Below, one piece after another: positions 41,676 to 51,044 of a DNA stretch of 64,000 bases. Location of the stretch: NCBI RefSeq assembly GCF_023635005.1, contig NZ_JAMLJM010000001.1, forward strand, positions 62,001 to 126,000. The letters run 5' to 3'. Numbering within the stretch: position 1 is the first letter of the stretch; each line of letters opens with the position of its first letter. The DNA is from Flavobacterium luminosum (lineage in GTDB: Bacteria > Bacteroidota > Bacteroidia > Flavobacteriales > Flavobacteriaceae). A program made the translations under genes and the position numbers. The notes beneath the pieces are model-generated. The model was not told where the DNA came from. It made no database searches and saw only the letters and a program-made list of their open reading frames with translations.

Positions 41676-42401
41676 ATGAAACCTATTACATTTTTAGGAA
41701 AGCTATATTTAATTCCCACCACTTTGGGCGAAATGAACCCTGAAGATGTTTTACCACAAACTATTAAGCGTACCATCGATTTTGTAGATCATTACATTGT
41801 TGAAAACGAAAAAACGGCACGTCGTTTCATTAAAAGTATTCATCCTGAAAAAAAACAACCTGAATTAAAAATATCGGTACTCAACAAGCATACTGAAAGC
41901 CATGAGTTTCAAGAATTCATTCAACCCTTACTGAACGGACAAAACGTTGGGTTAATGAGCGAAGCTGGATGTCCTGGTGTCGCTGATCCCGGAGCGGTAA
42001 TCGTAAAACTTGCCCACGAAAAAGGAATTCAAGTGGTGCCTTTAGTAGGTCCTAGTTCAATACTATTAGCATTAATGGCGTCGGGAATGAACGGACAAAG
42101 TTTCGCTTTTAATGGCTATTTACCGATTGATAAGGGAGAGAAAAAATCGGCATTAAAAAATTTCGAGAAATTATCTTTTGACAAAAATCAATCGCAATTA
42201 TTCATCGAAACACCTTACAGAAACAATAAATTGCTTGAAGACCTTTTAAACATATTACAACCGAACACTAATCTTTGCATCGCTTGTGACATTACCCTTC
42301 CAACAGAATATATCAAAACATTAGCGGTAAAGGACTGGAAAAAACAAAAGGTCGATTTACATAACCGACCTTGTATTTTCATCATTCACAAAAACTACTA
42401 A
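41676..42401 (+). CDS. RsmI-family SAM-dependent methyltransferase
   Basis: A 241-residue tetrapyrrole methylase-fold protein. FLGKLYLIPTTLGEM and GLMSEAGCPGVADPGAVIVKLAHEKGI match RsmI, which 2'-O-methylates C1402 of 16S rRNA. VGPSSILLALMASGMNGQSFAFNGYLP follows. It is shorter than E. coli RsmI (286) and has a divergent C-terminus, so this is a related but distinct member. Overlaps the lysozyme-like gene by four bases at the 3' end. Confidence 0.85.
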   Translation: MKPITFLGKLYLIPTTLGEMNPEDVLPQTIKRTIDFVDHYIVENEKTARRFIKSIHPEKKQPELKISVLNKHTESHEFQEFIQPLLNGQNVGLMSEAGCPGVADPGAVIVKLAHEKGIQVVPLVGPSSILLALMASGMNGQSFAFNGYLPIDKGEKKSALKNFEKLSFDKNQSQLFIETPYRNNKLLEDLLNILQPNTNLCIACDITLPTEYIKTLAVKDWKKQKVDLHNRPCIFIIHKNY

Positions 42402-43042
42402 TACGTGTAGTGTTTTGCTTTTGCTCTTTTATTTGCCTCTATAAAACTGGTATCGTAACCCGCAAATTCACGAAGATATTCGGTAACCGAAGTACCGTAA
42501 CCGTCTACAAATTTTCTACGGCCTTCCGATCGTAAAAAACGTCTTACAGCTCCTGGTCCTCCTAAGTGAGCTGCAGCTAGAATACCTGATTCAGTAATAG
42601 TAATACCTCCTATGACGCGTCCGGAATATTTAGCAATTTCTTTGCGTAATTCCCATTTATTACGTGCCAAATAAGCTATGAAGGCTTTTTCCTGTAGTTT
42701 TCTACTCCTCAGGAATTTTTGTTCGTCATGAATCCCTAACTCTTCTAAAGTTTGGGTTCCAAATTGGTACTTACCAAGATAACCAAATGTATTCACTTTA
42801 TGATACTTTCCTTGCGATTCACGCACAGCTAAACGTTGCTGAAAACCAACAAAAGTTTTTCCCGTGAAAGGAATATCAAAAAATGTTTGGCCAACTTCTA
42901 CTTCGGTAGGTACTGTGTAGGTAATTTCCTTTTCAAATACATGAAACCAAGGAAATAATTCAGATTGAAATGGTCTAAAACCAGAACTTAATGTGATGAT
43001 TGAGGCAAATAATCCAAGATAGAATATTTGTTTTTTTGTCAT
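42398..43042 (-). CDS. Lysozyme-like transglycosylase-fold protein
   Basis: A 214-residue protein with an N-terminal membrane segment or signal peptide (about 6-22). The central RLAVRESQGKYHKVNTFGYLGKYQFGTQTLEELGI has the Glu and the GYLGKYQFG layout of soluble lytic transglycosylases/lysozyme folds, and AAAHLGGPGAVRRFLRSEGRRKFVDG fits the end of that fold. It should be periplasmic or surface and bind or cut peptidoglycan glycan strands. Known in flavobacteria as a hypothetical peptidoglycan-binding protein; activity is unproven. Confidence 0.65.
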   Translation of the reverse strand: MTKKQIFYLGLFASIITLSSGFRPFQSELFPWFHVFEKEITYTVPTEVEVGQTFFDIPFTGKTFVGFQQRLAVRESQGKYHKVNTFGYLGKYQFGTQTLEELGIHDEQKFLRSRKLQEKAFIAYLARNKWELRKEIAKYSGRVIGGITITESGILAAAHLGGPGAVRRFLRSEGRRKFVDGYGTSVTEYLREFAGYDTSFIEANKRAKAKHYTY

Positions 43043-43120
43043 GATAATAATTTTCTTCTAACTAAGAAATCCGAACGTATTTTTAGGAATTTCTATCATC
43101 GCCAGAAAATTAATAGACAG

Positions 43121-43128
43121 CAAAGATA
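43121..43128 (-). promoter_or_regulatory. -7 box of the lysozyme-like gene
   Basis: Minus-strand TATCTTTG, exact TAnnTTTG, about 79 bases before the ATG. No -33 TTG was found. Confidence 0.4.
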
Positions 43129-43161
43129 CGACGTAAATCCTTAATAATCTGTTAATTTCGA

Positions 43162-44070
43162 TTAAAAATAGCAACCGTAAAAGTCAACATCTCTGTCAGA
43201 GCCTAGTTTTACAGTAGGTGCGGGGATTTTTAAATTATTAACAATTGAGAATAAAGTCTTCAAAAAATGGGATTTCGTTTCGATTTTTGTCAAATCAGCA
43301 TCAAAACTCAAATAAAACTGACGTTTCCTTTTTATGTAAGATAAATTTGGATCGTTACTTGCGAAATCCTCACCAAAAACCATTCCTTCGCCTCCGTATC
43401 CCAGAGCCAAGTTAAACCATTTTGGGATTTTCGAATTTTTAAAAAAAGAATGCAAATTGACCGACAACCAGTAGGTTTGTCCGTTATAATCTTTTAGTAT
43501 TTGTTCTTGAAAAGATGCTCCCAGAACATCGGGACGCATGGCAGCGTATTGAGTAGTATGAAATGAAAATTTAGGCACAATTCGTTGCTCCTTCCACAAT
43601 AATTCCTGAGAAACATATAATCCCGTTCCGGACAAATTAGCTATAATATCTCCCGGGGATGCGCCCCATTTTTCAGAAAAACCGTCAAAAATTTCAACGG
43701 TAGTCAAAAAACCTAGACTTAAAGCCGAACCGTATACCCATTGTTGTTTTTTTGATGCCCCGGCCCAATTCATGGTTTCACTGCCAATTCTGTTTAAATG
43801 ATACGCAGAATAAAAATGGCCTAATTTATCCATTTGCAGCCATTCGGAATTGTCGTTGATAAAATGAAAATCGCTCCGAGGATAATCTTTATACCACAAC
43901 TGATTCAAACCCACTAGAGCCGTCGTGGCCAAACCAATTTCTGCAATTAAAACCGTATTTTTTCTGGTTTTATTAATAGAATCCGACAGTTTCAAAAAAG
44001 AATTAATTCCGACTTGAGCACAGAGCGATACCGAAAAGAGCGATATTAGTATGTGTAAAAAAGTCCTCAA
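43162..44070 (-). CDS. DUF2279 domain protein
   Basis: A 302-residue protein with signal peptide (ending SLCAQ). DKLGHFYSAYHLNRIGSETM and FDGFSEKWGASPGDIIANLSGTGLYVSQELLW match DUF2279/YfiM. The C-terminal half has beta-strand-like segments with aromatic residues. Function unknown; probably outer-membrane associated. It is first after mltG in a four-gene minus-strand envelope group (dapF, GNAT, mltG, DUF2279), with a four-base gap to mltG. Confidence 0.78.
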   Translation of the reverse strand: MRTFLHILISLFSVSLCAQVGINSFLKLSDSINKTRKNTVLIAEIGLATTALVGLNQLWYKDYPRSDFHFINDNSEWLQMDKLGHFYSAYHLNRIGSETMNWAGASKKQQWVYGSALSLGFLTTVEIFDGFSEKWGASPGDIIANLSGTGLYVSQELLWKEQRIVPKFSFHTTQYAAMRPDVLGASFQEQILKDYNGQTYWLSVNLHSFFKNSKIPKWFNLALGYGGEGMVFGEDFASNDPNLSYIKRKRQFYLSFDADLTKIETKSHFLKTLFSIVNNLKIPAPTVKLGSDRDVDFYGCYF

Positions 44071-44074
44071 AAAA

Positions 44075-45100
44075 CTATTCGATACCTAATTTGCTTACCC
44101 ATTCCGCATATTTTCTAGCATTAGCCATGTGTTCTTCGTAAGAAGCCGTAAAATCATGATAACCGAATCGTTCCACGCTAGCGCAGAAATAGATATAATC
44201 GTGTTTTTTAGGGTTTAAAACTGCATCAATTGCAGAAATATCAGGCATTGCGATAGGTCCCGGAGGCAAACCTACATTGGTATAAGTATTATAAGGAGAG
44301 TTAATTCTTAGCATATCTCCTTTTACGCGTTTGATTACCAAATCTAAATTATTTGTCTGACGACGCATTGCGAAAATTATGGTAGGATCCGCTTGTAAAG
44401 GCATTTCAATTTTTAGACGATTCAGATATACTCCTGCTACTGTCGGACGTTCGTCGATTTTTACTGTTTCTTTGTGAACAATTGAAGCCAAAGTAATTAC
44501 TTCGATTGGCGTTAACCCTAAAGCCTTCGCTTTTGCCTTTCTTTCATCAGTCCAGAAATTTTGAAACTCATTTAGCATTTTATCTCTGAACTTTTCTGCT
44601 GAAGTATTCCACTTAAATTGATAGGTATTGGGAATAAACATTCCAAGAACTGTTTCTTCATTAAAACCATTTTTAGCCATGAAAGCAGAATCTTTGATAG
44701 CCTTCATCAAACTCAAACTATCAGCTTCAATTTGGGAAGAAACTCGAGAAACCAATTTTTCTAAACTTTCTTGATTATTAAAGGCTAAATCTAAAGGCTG
44801 ATTGCGGCGCAAAGCGGTTACCAAACCTAAACTTCCTGTTCCTTTCTTGAATAAAAATCGACCCGGAAAGACATTCTCATCGTACGAACGCAATTGAGCA
44901 ATCATTTTAAAATTATCTACATCTTTCACATATGGAGAAATAATTTTCAACACATCCTCATAAGTGGAACCTGTAGGCACAAAAACATAAACCTGGTCTT
45001 TATCAAATTTTGTATTACTTAAAAAAAGTTTGCTATAAGCAAATACTGCCAATGCCACTGAAACAACAGCGAACACGATTAAGATTTTCTTTTTATTCAA
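44075..45100 (-). CDS. mltG: Endolytic transglycosylase MltG
   Basis: A 341-residue MltG with one N-terminal membrane helix (about 5-24) and a periplasmic domain. ASIVHKETVKIDERPTVAGVYLNRLKIEMPLQADPTIIFA carries the catalytic Glu. SPYNTYTNVGLPPGPI and FTASYEEHMANARKY complete the signature. It cuts nascent glycan strands and sets their length. Eleven bases separate it from the GNAT gene. Confidence 0.93.
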   Translation of the reverse strand: MNKKKILIVFAVVSVALAVFAYSKLFLSNTKFDKDQVYVFVPTGSTYEDVLKIISPYVKDVDNFKMIAQLRSYDENVFPGRFLFKKGTGSLGLVTALRRNQPLDLAFNNQESLEKLVSRVSSQIEADSLSLMKAIKDSAFMAKNGFNEETVLGMFIPNTYQFKWNTSAEKFRDKMLNEFQNFWTDERKAKAKALGLTPIEVITLASIVHKETVKIDERPTVAGVYLNRLKIEMPLQADPTIIFAMRRQTNNLDLVIKRVKGDMLRINSPYNTYTNVGLPPGPIAMPDISAIDAVLNPKKHDYIYFCASVERFGYHDFTASYEEHMANARKYAEWVSKLGIE

Positions 45101-45110
45101 TGTTTTGTAT

Positions 45111-45644
45111 TTAAGCGTTTGTATTAATTAACTGGAATAATGCTTCATCGAAAAAAACACCATTTCTATAATTCCAGTCTTTTTTCACTCCAATTTTTTG
45201 AAAACCAAAATTAGCAAAAAGCTTTAAACTTGGTTCATTTTGAAGACTAATATTTGCGTACAACTGATGTAAATTCAATTGGCTGAATGCATATTGAATC
45301 AACAGTCGCAAAGATTCGGTTCCTACACCGGAGTTTCGTTCTAAAGGATGGTGTATGAGAATCCCCACTCCTGCTCTTTTGTTCTGCGGATCAAAATCGA
45401 ACAGATCGATCAAACCAATCGCTTCGAAAGTATTGTTTTTGCAAATTGCCAATCGCAACTGCTTCGCTTCATAGATGTCTTGGTGAGCGTTTTCAAGATA
45501 CTGACGGATTAAGAAACGTGAATATGGTGTTTGCGTATTGCTTACTTCCCATATGGATTCATCATTCTCTATTCGATAAACAAATTCTAAATCTTCGGGT
45601 TCTAAGGCTCGCAAATAAATAAGTTCTCCTTTTAATGTAATCAT
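45111..45644 (-). CDS. GNAT family N-acetyltransferase (RimJ/RimL type)
   Basis: A 177-residue GNAT protein of the RimJ-like group: LIYLRALEPEDLEFVYRIEND, AIGLIDLFDFDPQNKRAGVGILI, RNSGVGTESLRLLIQYAF and NEPSLKLFANFGFQKIGV. It may acetylate an N-terminal amine or a small molecule. Located between mltG and dapF in the same orientation. Confidence 0.83.
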   Translation of the reverse strand: MITLKGELIYLRALEPEDLEFVYRIENDESIWEVSNTQTPYSRFLIRQYLENAHQDIYEAKQLRLAICKNNTFEAIGLIDLFDFDPQNKRAGVGILIHHPLERNSGVGTESLRLLIQYAFSQLNLHQLYANISLQNEPSLKLFANFGFQKIGVKKDWNYRNGVFFDEALFQLINTNA

Positions 45645-45662
45645 AAAAATTTTACTTTGCGA

Positions 45663-46445
45663 TTACAGATTAATAGTTCCTTCAAAAACAAACTGAGCTG
45701 GACCAATAAGATGTACGTCAGTATATTTTCCGTTCGCCGTTTTGAATGCTACTTCTAATTTACCCCCTTCTACATTAATTTTTATTCTGTCTGCATTTGT
45801 CTTACCTAAAGCATGCATCGCAATAGCCACTGCTGTAGCGCCTGTTCCGCAGGAAAGTGTCTCATCTTCTACACCGCGCTCGTAAGTACGTATAGCAAAT
45901 TCATTGTCACCGATTTGTTTCACAAAATTAACATTACTTCCCTCCTTGCCGTATAATTCACCATAACGAATTTGAGCTCCTATAGTTTTCACATCGAGCT
46001 GCTCTAAATCGTCAACTAGTTGAACATGATGTGGTGAACCTGTATCTAAAAAAGTATACTCTTTTTCTTTTTTTATGTTGTCTACGTCCTTCATGTGTAA
46101 CGACACGATTCCGTTTTCTCCAAAAGACGCATGGTGTAACCCATCGACCGCCATAAAAACCGCTTCGTTTTCTACAACATGTAATTGTTTTGCAAATGCG
46201 ACTAAACAACGTCCTCCGTTACCACACATCGAGCTTTCATTGCCATCGGAGTTATAATACACCATTTTAAAATGAGTCGAATTGTCATTTTCTAACAACA
46301 TTAAGCCATCGGCTCCAATGCCAAAACGACGGTCGCATAACTTTGCTATTAAGCTGGCATCTTTTTTGGGAAATGTTTCTAAACGATTATCAATTATGAC
46401 AAAATCGTTTCCGGTTCCTTGATATTTGTAAAATTTATAGTTCAT
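45663..46445 (-). CDS. dapF: Diaminopimelate epimerase
   Basis: A 260-residue PLP-independent racemase. The catalytic cysteines lie in CGNGGRCL and SCGTGATAVAI, with the substrate-binding YNSDGNESSMCGNG segment. It converts LL- to meso-diaminopimelate for lysine and peptidoglycan. First gene of the envelope cluster on the minus strand. Confidence 0.95.
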   Translation of the reverse strand: MNYKFYKYQGTGNDFVIIDNRLETFPKKDASLIAKLCDRRFGIGADGLMLLENDNSTHFKMVYYNSDGNESSMCGNGGRCLVAFAKQLHVVENEAVFMAVDGLHHASFGENGIVSLHMKDVDNIKKEKEYTFLDTGSPHHVQLVDDLEQLDVKTIGAQIRYGELYGKEGSNVNFVKQIGDNEFAIRTYERGVEDETLSCGTGATAVAIAMHALGKTNADRIKINVEGGKLEVAFKTANGKYTDVHLIGPAQFVFEGTINL

Positions 46446-46467
46446 GAGAGGACAATATAGCTGATTT

Positions 46468-46516
46468 ATAGCCCTGATGGCAGCGATACCTTGTAATAGC
46501 GGACAGCAGGAAGTTA
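46468..46516 (+). ncRNA. Dispersed RNA-like element, copy 2
   Basis: TAGCCCTGATGGCAGCGATACC followed by TTGTAATAGCGGACAGCAGGAAGTTA, the same order of motifs as at 34003-34064 (CCCTGAT, GCxGCGATAyC, then (A)GCGGAcAGCAGGAA), with a much shorter central hairpin region. It sits between divergent dapF and degQ. Possibly flavo-1-like; unverified. Confidence 0.5.
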
Positions 46517-46649
46517 GTATGTGATGGAACCCTATTCATGTGCTCCAAAACACAAAAATACAAAATATTAATGATACGTTAAATGTTGTTAAACGAGCGT
46601 TAAACAGTTTTTTAGCAGAACGGAAAATTATAATTTTACTACACAAACT

Positions 46650-48062
46650 ATGAACAAAATGAATAGAAATATGAAACGATTTGGAAATTTATTTTTGGTT
46701 TCCTTATTAAGTGGAGCCACAACACTAGGGGCTTACAAATTATTAATCGAGAACGATCGCCCTAGCTCGAAATTATCTATTGCTTCAGAAAATTTTAACC
46801 GAAATGTGGGACTTGGCGCTGAAAATATAGACTTTACAACGGCTGCCGACAATGCAATTCACACTGTAGTACACGTTAAGAATGTTACTGTTTATAATGT
46901 TCCTAATAATCCTATTATGGAATTCTTTTATGGCTACCAAGGAGGTGGAACACAACAAAAACAAGTAGGAACAGGTTCCGGTGTCATAATTAGTGAGGAT
47001 GGATACATTGTAACTAACAATCACGTGGTTAAAGACGCTACCGAATTGGAGGTTACTCTGAATAACAACAAGACCTACAAGGCTAAAATGATTGGTACTG
47101 ATAGTAAGATGGATATTGCCTTGATTAAAATTGAATCTAATGAAAAACTGCCTTTTGCTACTTTTGGAAACTCTGACAACATTAAAGTTGGTGAATGGGT
47201 TTTAGCTGTTGGAAATCCTTACAATTTAACTTCGACTGTTACGGCAGGTATTGTTTCTGCTAAGGCGAGAGATTTATCGAACAACGGAATTCAATCGTTT
47301 ATTCAAACCGATGCGGCGGTAAATCCTGGAAACAGCGGAGGAGCTTTGGTTAATATCCGTGGTGAGTTAATAGGTATAAACACGATGATTTCTTCTCCTA
47401 CGGGAAGTTATGCCGGCTATTCATTCGCGGTACCTTCTAACATTACCCGAAAAATTGTTGAAGACTTAATGGAATATGGTAATGTACAACGTGGGGTACT
47501 TGGTGTTGAAGGTGGCGAGTTGAATGATGCTGCTTCGAAAGAATTTGGCGTGAAAGAAACACAAGGTTTTTACATTAATAAGGTATACAAAAATTCTGGA
47601 GCTGAAAAAGGTGGATTGAAAAAAGGTGATGTAATTGTACAGTTGGACAATCAGAAAATTAAAGGGTTTGCTGATTTAACTTCGTACATAAACACCAAAC
47701 GTCCTAATGACCAAATACAAGTTGGAATTTTGAGAGGCAACGAAAAATTGACTTTACCGGTAAAATTAACTAAAAAAGAATTGGTTAATTACGAATACAA
47801 TGGTTTTGAATTAGAAGATCTTGAAGCTGCTGACAAAAAACGCTTTCGATTGAATAACGGTGTTAAAATTAAAGATGTTACTAATGAAAAATTCATGGAG
47901 TACAAAAATGAGTTAGTCGGAAGTATCATCCTAAGTATAGATGGCATCAAAATCACGTCAATGGAACAAGCTTCAAAAATATTAAACTCTAAATCGGGAT
48001 CCGATAAATTTAGAATTGAGATATTGACTCAAAACGGAGAACAAGTACGAATGTTATTATAA
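46650..48062 (+). CDS. degQ: Do family serine protease DegQ/DegP
   Basis: A 470-residue secreted protease with an N-terminal signal/anchor (about 12-27), a chymotrypsin domain with His (NNHVV), Asp (DIALIKI) and Ser (GNSGGAL) triad, and two PDZ domains (about 280-375 and 395-470), the second divergent. It degrades or refolds misfolded periplasmic proteins. Own terminator follows. DegP, DegQ and HtrA cannot be told apart from sequence alone. Confidence 0.9.
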   Translation: MNKMNRNMKRFGNLFLVSLLSGATTLGAYKLLIENDRPSSKLSIASENFNRNVGLGAENIDFTTAADNAIHTVVHVKNVTVYNVPNNPIMEFFYGYQGGGTQQKQVGTGSGVIISEDGYIVTNNHVVKDATELEVTLNNNKTYKAKMIGTDSKMDIALIKIESNEKLPFATFGNSDNIKVGEWVLAVGNPYNLTSTVTAGIVSAKARDLSNNGIQSFIQTDAAVNPGNSGGALVNIRGELIGINTMISSPTGSYAGYSFAVPSNITRKIVEDLMEYGNVQRGVLGVEGGELNDAASKEFGVKETQGFYINKVYKNSGAEKGGLKKGDVIVQLDNQKIKGFADLTSYINTKRPNDQIQVGILRGNEKLTLPVKLTKKELVNYEYNGFELEDLEAADKKRFRLNNGVKIKDVTNEKFMEYKNELVGSIILSIDGIKITSMEQASKILNSKSGSDKFRIEILTQNGEQVRMLL

Positions 48063-48085
48063 ATTGGTTAAGTACTTATTTTCTG

Positions 48086-48114
48086 AAAAACCTCAGGCTA
48101 TCCTGAGGTTTTTT
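48086..48114 (+). terminator. degQ terminator
   Basis: Perfect 12-bp stem (48086-48097 / 48102-48113 with the T-rich end) and a ctat loop. Confidence 0.88.
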
Positions 48115-48163
48115 ATTTAAAAAAAATAACCCTTAAAAATTTTACGAAAACGTTTGAAATAAC

Positions 48164-48171
48164 TACTTTTG
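48164..48171 (+). promoter_or_regulatory. -7 box of the gap gene
   Basis: TACTTTTG, exact TAnnTTTG, 33 bases before the ATG at 48205. No -33 at normal spacing. Confidence 0.45.
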
Positions 48172-48204
48172 CCTCATTAAAAAACAAAAAACATTTTCAT
48201 AAAA

Positions 48205-49653
48205 ATGAGCAACACAGCGACTTACGAAAAAGAATTAGCTTTTCAGGCAGACAGACGAAAGGCAGCCGTTGAATTTATAAAGATTGTGAGTGATTTATGG
48301 TACGACAAATCAATTGAAATGGTTCTTTTTAGAAACCAATTAATTGACCGAAATGTTGGTGATATCATGAATTTACATGAATATGCTGTTGAATTCGTTC
48401 AAAAACCAATAAATATCTTTGACTCTGTTGAAATCTTAAGAGCTATTCAAAAATTAGATTTACCACCTTCTCGTTTGGATATTGGAAAATTAACTTACGA
48501 GTACCACCTAGAAGACAACAAATACAATGATGCTACGGCTTTTGTAATTGACAAATTAAAAGACGCTAAAAACACTTACGAAATCAAACCTAAAGACGTG
48601 GTTCTGTATGGTTTTGGTCGTATTGGTCGTTTGTTGGCACGCGAATTAATGTCAAAAGTTGGTAAAGGACAACAATTAAGACTACGCGCTATTGTAACTC
48701 GCGATAAAAACGATGCGGTATTATTAGAAAAACGTGCTTCTTTGTTGCGTTACGATTCAGTGCACGGTGATTTTGATGGTTCAGTTCAAGCTGATCCTGA
48801 AAACAATGCTTTAATCATTAACGGAACTACTGTTCATATTATCACAGCCAATAGCCCTGAAGAAATCGATTATACACAATACGGTATCAATGATGCTTTA
48901 GTAATTGATAACACAGGTGCTTTTACAACAGAAGAGGCTTTAAGCCGTCATTTGACTTCTAAAGGTGTAGATCGTGTTTTATTAACAGCGCCTGGAAAAG
49001 GAGTTCCTAATATTGTATACGGTGTAAACCACGAAGATTACAACCCAGACGAAGTAAAAATCTGGTCAGCAGCTTCTTGTACTACTAACGCTATTACACC
49101 TGTACTAGCTGCTATGGAAGAAACCTTAGGAGTGGTTAAAGGTCACATCGAAACTATTCATGCTTACACTAACGATCAGAACTTAGTGGACAACATGCAT
49201 AAAAAATACCGTCGTGGACGTTCGGCTGCCTTGAATATGGTAATCACTGAAACGGGTGCTGGAAGTGCCGTTGCTAAAGCTTTACCTAGTTTAGCTGGAA
49301 AGTTAACTTCGAATGCTATTCGTGTACCGGTTCCAAATGGATCATTAGTAGTTTTAAATCTTGAAGTTTCTAAAACAACTTCTAGAGAAGATTTAAACAA
49401 TATCATGAAGCAATATGCTTTAGAAGGAAAACTAGTAGAACAAATTAAATATTCTCTAAACAACGAATTAGTTTCTTCTGATATCGTTGGTACTTCTTCA
49501 CCAGCAATTTTTGATAGCAATGCTACTATTGTTACTCCTGATGGTAAAAATGTGGTAATGTATGTGTGGTATGACAACGAATATGGATACAGTCACCAAG
49601 TAGTTCGATTAGCGAAATACATTGCTAAAGTAAGACGTTACACTTATTATTAA
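48205..49653 (+). CDS. gap: Glyceraldehyde-3-phosphate dehydrogenase, long form
   Basis: A 482-residue GAPDH, about 150 residues longer than the usual ~330. The Rossmann motif YGFGRIGRLLA begins near residue 135, SAASCTTNAI contains catalytic Cys292, and the C-terminal YVWYDNEYGYSHQVVRL is standard. The first ~130 residues are an alpha-rich domain (VEFIKIVSDLWYDKSIEMVLFRNQLIDR) without a recognised function, known from a long GAPDH class in some Bacteroidota and Proteobacteria. It oxidises glyceraldehyde 3-phosphate in glycolysis or works in the gluconeogenic direction. Own promoter and terminator. Confidence 0.9.
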   Translation: MSNTATYEKELAFQADRRKAAVEFIKIVSDLWYDKSIEMVLFRNQLIDRNVGDIMNLHEYAVEFVQKPINIFDSVEILRAIQKLDLPPSRLDIGKLTYEYHLEDNKYNDATAFVIDKLKDAKNTYEIKPKDVVLYGFGRIGRLLARELMSKVGKGQQLRLRAIVTRDKNDAVLLEKRASLLRYDSVHGDFDGSVQADPENNALIINGTTVHIITANSPEEIDYTQYGINDALVIDNTGAFTTEEALSRHLTSKGVDRVLLTAPGKGVPNIVYGVNHEDYNPDEVKIWSAASCTTNAITPVLAAMEETLGVVKGHIETIHAYTNDQNLVDNMHKKYRRGRSAALNMVITETGAGSAVAKALPSLAGKLTSNAIRVPVPNGSLVVLNLEVSKTTSREDLNNIMKQYALEGKLVEQIKYSLNNELVSSDIVGTSSPAIFDSNATIVTPDGKNVVMYVWYDNEYGYSHQVVRLAKYIAKVRRYTYY

Positions 49654-49672
49654 TAGGTTAGATAGAATCAAT

Positions 49673-49707
49673 AAAAAAACCGCTTCTAAATAGAAGCGGT
49701 TTTTTTA
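49673..49707. terminator. Bidirectional terminator of gap and the LysM-NlpC gene
   Basis: Perfect 15-bp inverted repeat (49674-49688 / 49691-49705) with A and T tracts on both sides. Confidence 0.88.
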
Positions 49708-49773
49708 TGTTTATAACTCTCAAAAATTAAATACTTGTATTACTGTAAAACTAAATCGATTTTATAATTTTAA

Positions 49774-50955
49774 TTATAGTACTCGGTTAATTTGAATAAA
49801 TCTCTTAGCATAATAAGGCTCATTCAGAGAAGAAATAATCACGCCATTTGAAGTAGAAGAATGTATAAACTTGATATCGTTTTCCGTTACTTCTGTAATC
49901 ATCCCTACGTGCCCTACACCACGTCCACGAGTGGCAAAAAAGATTAAGTCTCCCTTTTGCGCTTGACTTCTTTCAATTCTTACACCTGCGTTTGCTGCCA
50001 TATCACGAGAAGAACGAGGCAAAGACATTTCTATGTTTTTGAAGGTTGCTATCATCAAACCTGAACAATCAAAACCTTCTGGAGTTGTACCGCCACTTCT
50101 GTAGCGAACTCCAATATTTTCAGACGCTTTCGCAATTAAAAAATCGGCTTTCATCATCGCCTCAGCAGAAAGAGAAAGCATCGAGGCTGGTGCATTCTCC
50201 GAAGAAGCAACGTCTAAAGCTCCTGGAACATTAGAACCAGAATTCGTTTCTGCTACCTCATTTTTCAATTCACCTTTAATAACAAGTACATCACCAATGC
50301 GTAAACCGTTTTTGGCTTGAGGATTTTTTTGTTCTAAATCAGCTATAGAAATTCCGTAACGCTTTGCGATACCGTATTTGGTTTCTTTTGCTTTTACAGT
50401 GTGGGCTATATTTTCAATTTCTTCATTTATAAGATCAGTTGCAACAGTTGAAGAAACCTCTTGAGTTTTATTTGATGGCAAAACATCTGAAACTACTTCT
50501 TTTTTGGCTGTCTCTTGTTGCAATTGAGCATACGTTTCTTCTGTAACCGGTATTTGCAACAACATTCCTATTCCAAGTCCTTCTTTTTCTACCTGAGGAT
50601 TATTCTCCTTAATAGCTTCTACTGTAACTTTATATTTTTTCGAAATTCCGTAAAGAGTCTCTTTTGGCAAAACATTGTGGGTAATATTTTTTTGGTCAAC
50701 TACTTTTTTTACCGTTTGAGTGGAAGTGATTGCAGTATTTTCTTTGGAAGGAATCCACAAAACCGACTTTAGAGACAAAACGGCTCCTTTTGCTTTCGGG
50801 TTAAGTTGATAGATTTCCGACACCTTTACATCATACTTCTTTGCTATACTATAAATTGATTCACCTTCAGAGACAACATGTTTGATTTTCTCTTGAGAAA
50901 ACCCTTTAAACGTAAATAACAATAATAATAACAGAGAGTAAGGCTTCGAAAACAT
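49774..50955 (-). CDS. LysM and NlpC/P60 cell-wall hydrolase
   Basis: From ATG 50953-50955 the protein has 393 residues, with signal peptide MFSKPYSLLLLLLFTFKGFS. An earlier in-frame start at 50997 adds 14 residues without benefit. Three LysM repeats (IKHVVSEGESIYSIAKKY, ITHNVLPKETLYGISKKY, IAHTVKAKETKYGIAKRY) are followed by NlpC/P60 with Cys in DCSGLMIA, His in GRGVGHVGM and a third residue in FIHSSTSNGV. It should bind peptidoglycan and cut peptide stems (D-Glu-mDAP). Secreted, monocistronic. Confidence 0.9.
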   Translation of the reverse strand: MFSKPYSLLLLLLFTFKGFSQEKIKHVVSEGESIYSIAKKYDVKVSEIYQLNPKAKGAVLSLKSVLWIPSKENTAITSTQTVKKVVDQKNITHNVLPKETLYGISKKYKVTVEAIKENNPQVEKEGLGIGMLLQIPVTEETYAQLQQETAKKEVVSDVLPSNKTQEVSSTVATDLINEEIENIAHTVKAKETKYGIAKRYGISIADLEQKNPQAKNGLRIGDVLVIKGELKNEVAETNSGSNVPGALDVASSENAPASMLSLSAEAMMKADFLIAKASENIGVRYRSGGTTPEGFDCSGLMIATFKNIEMSLPRSSRDMAANAGVRIERSQAQKGDLIFFATRGRGVGHVGMITEVTENDIKFIHSSTSNGVIISSLNEPYYAKRFIQINRVL

Positions 50956-51044
50956 AGAATTGATTTTAATTATTGCAATATAGTTAAAATCAATCAAACA
51001 AAAAAAGATTTAACTATTTTTAGCAATTTCTTAATATTCTAAAA

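Noticed and set aside
46500-46640. A second promoter or RNA between the RNA-like element and degQ.
   Set aside because: No exact -7 box and no stable stem seen by eye.
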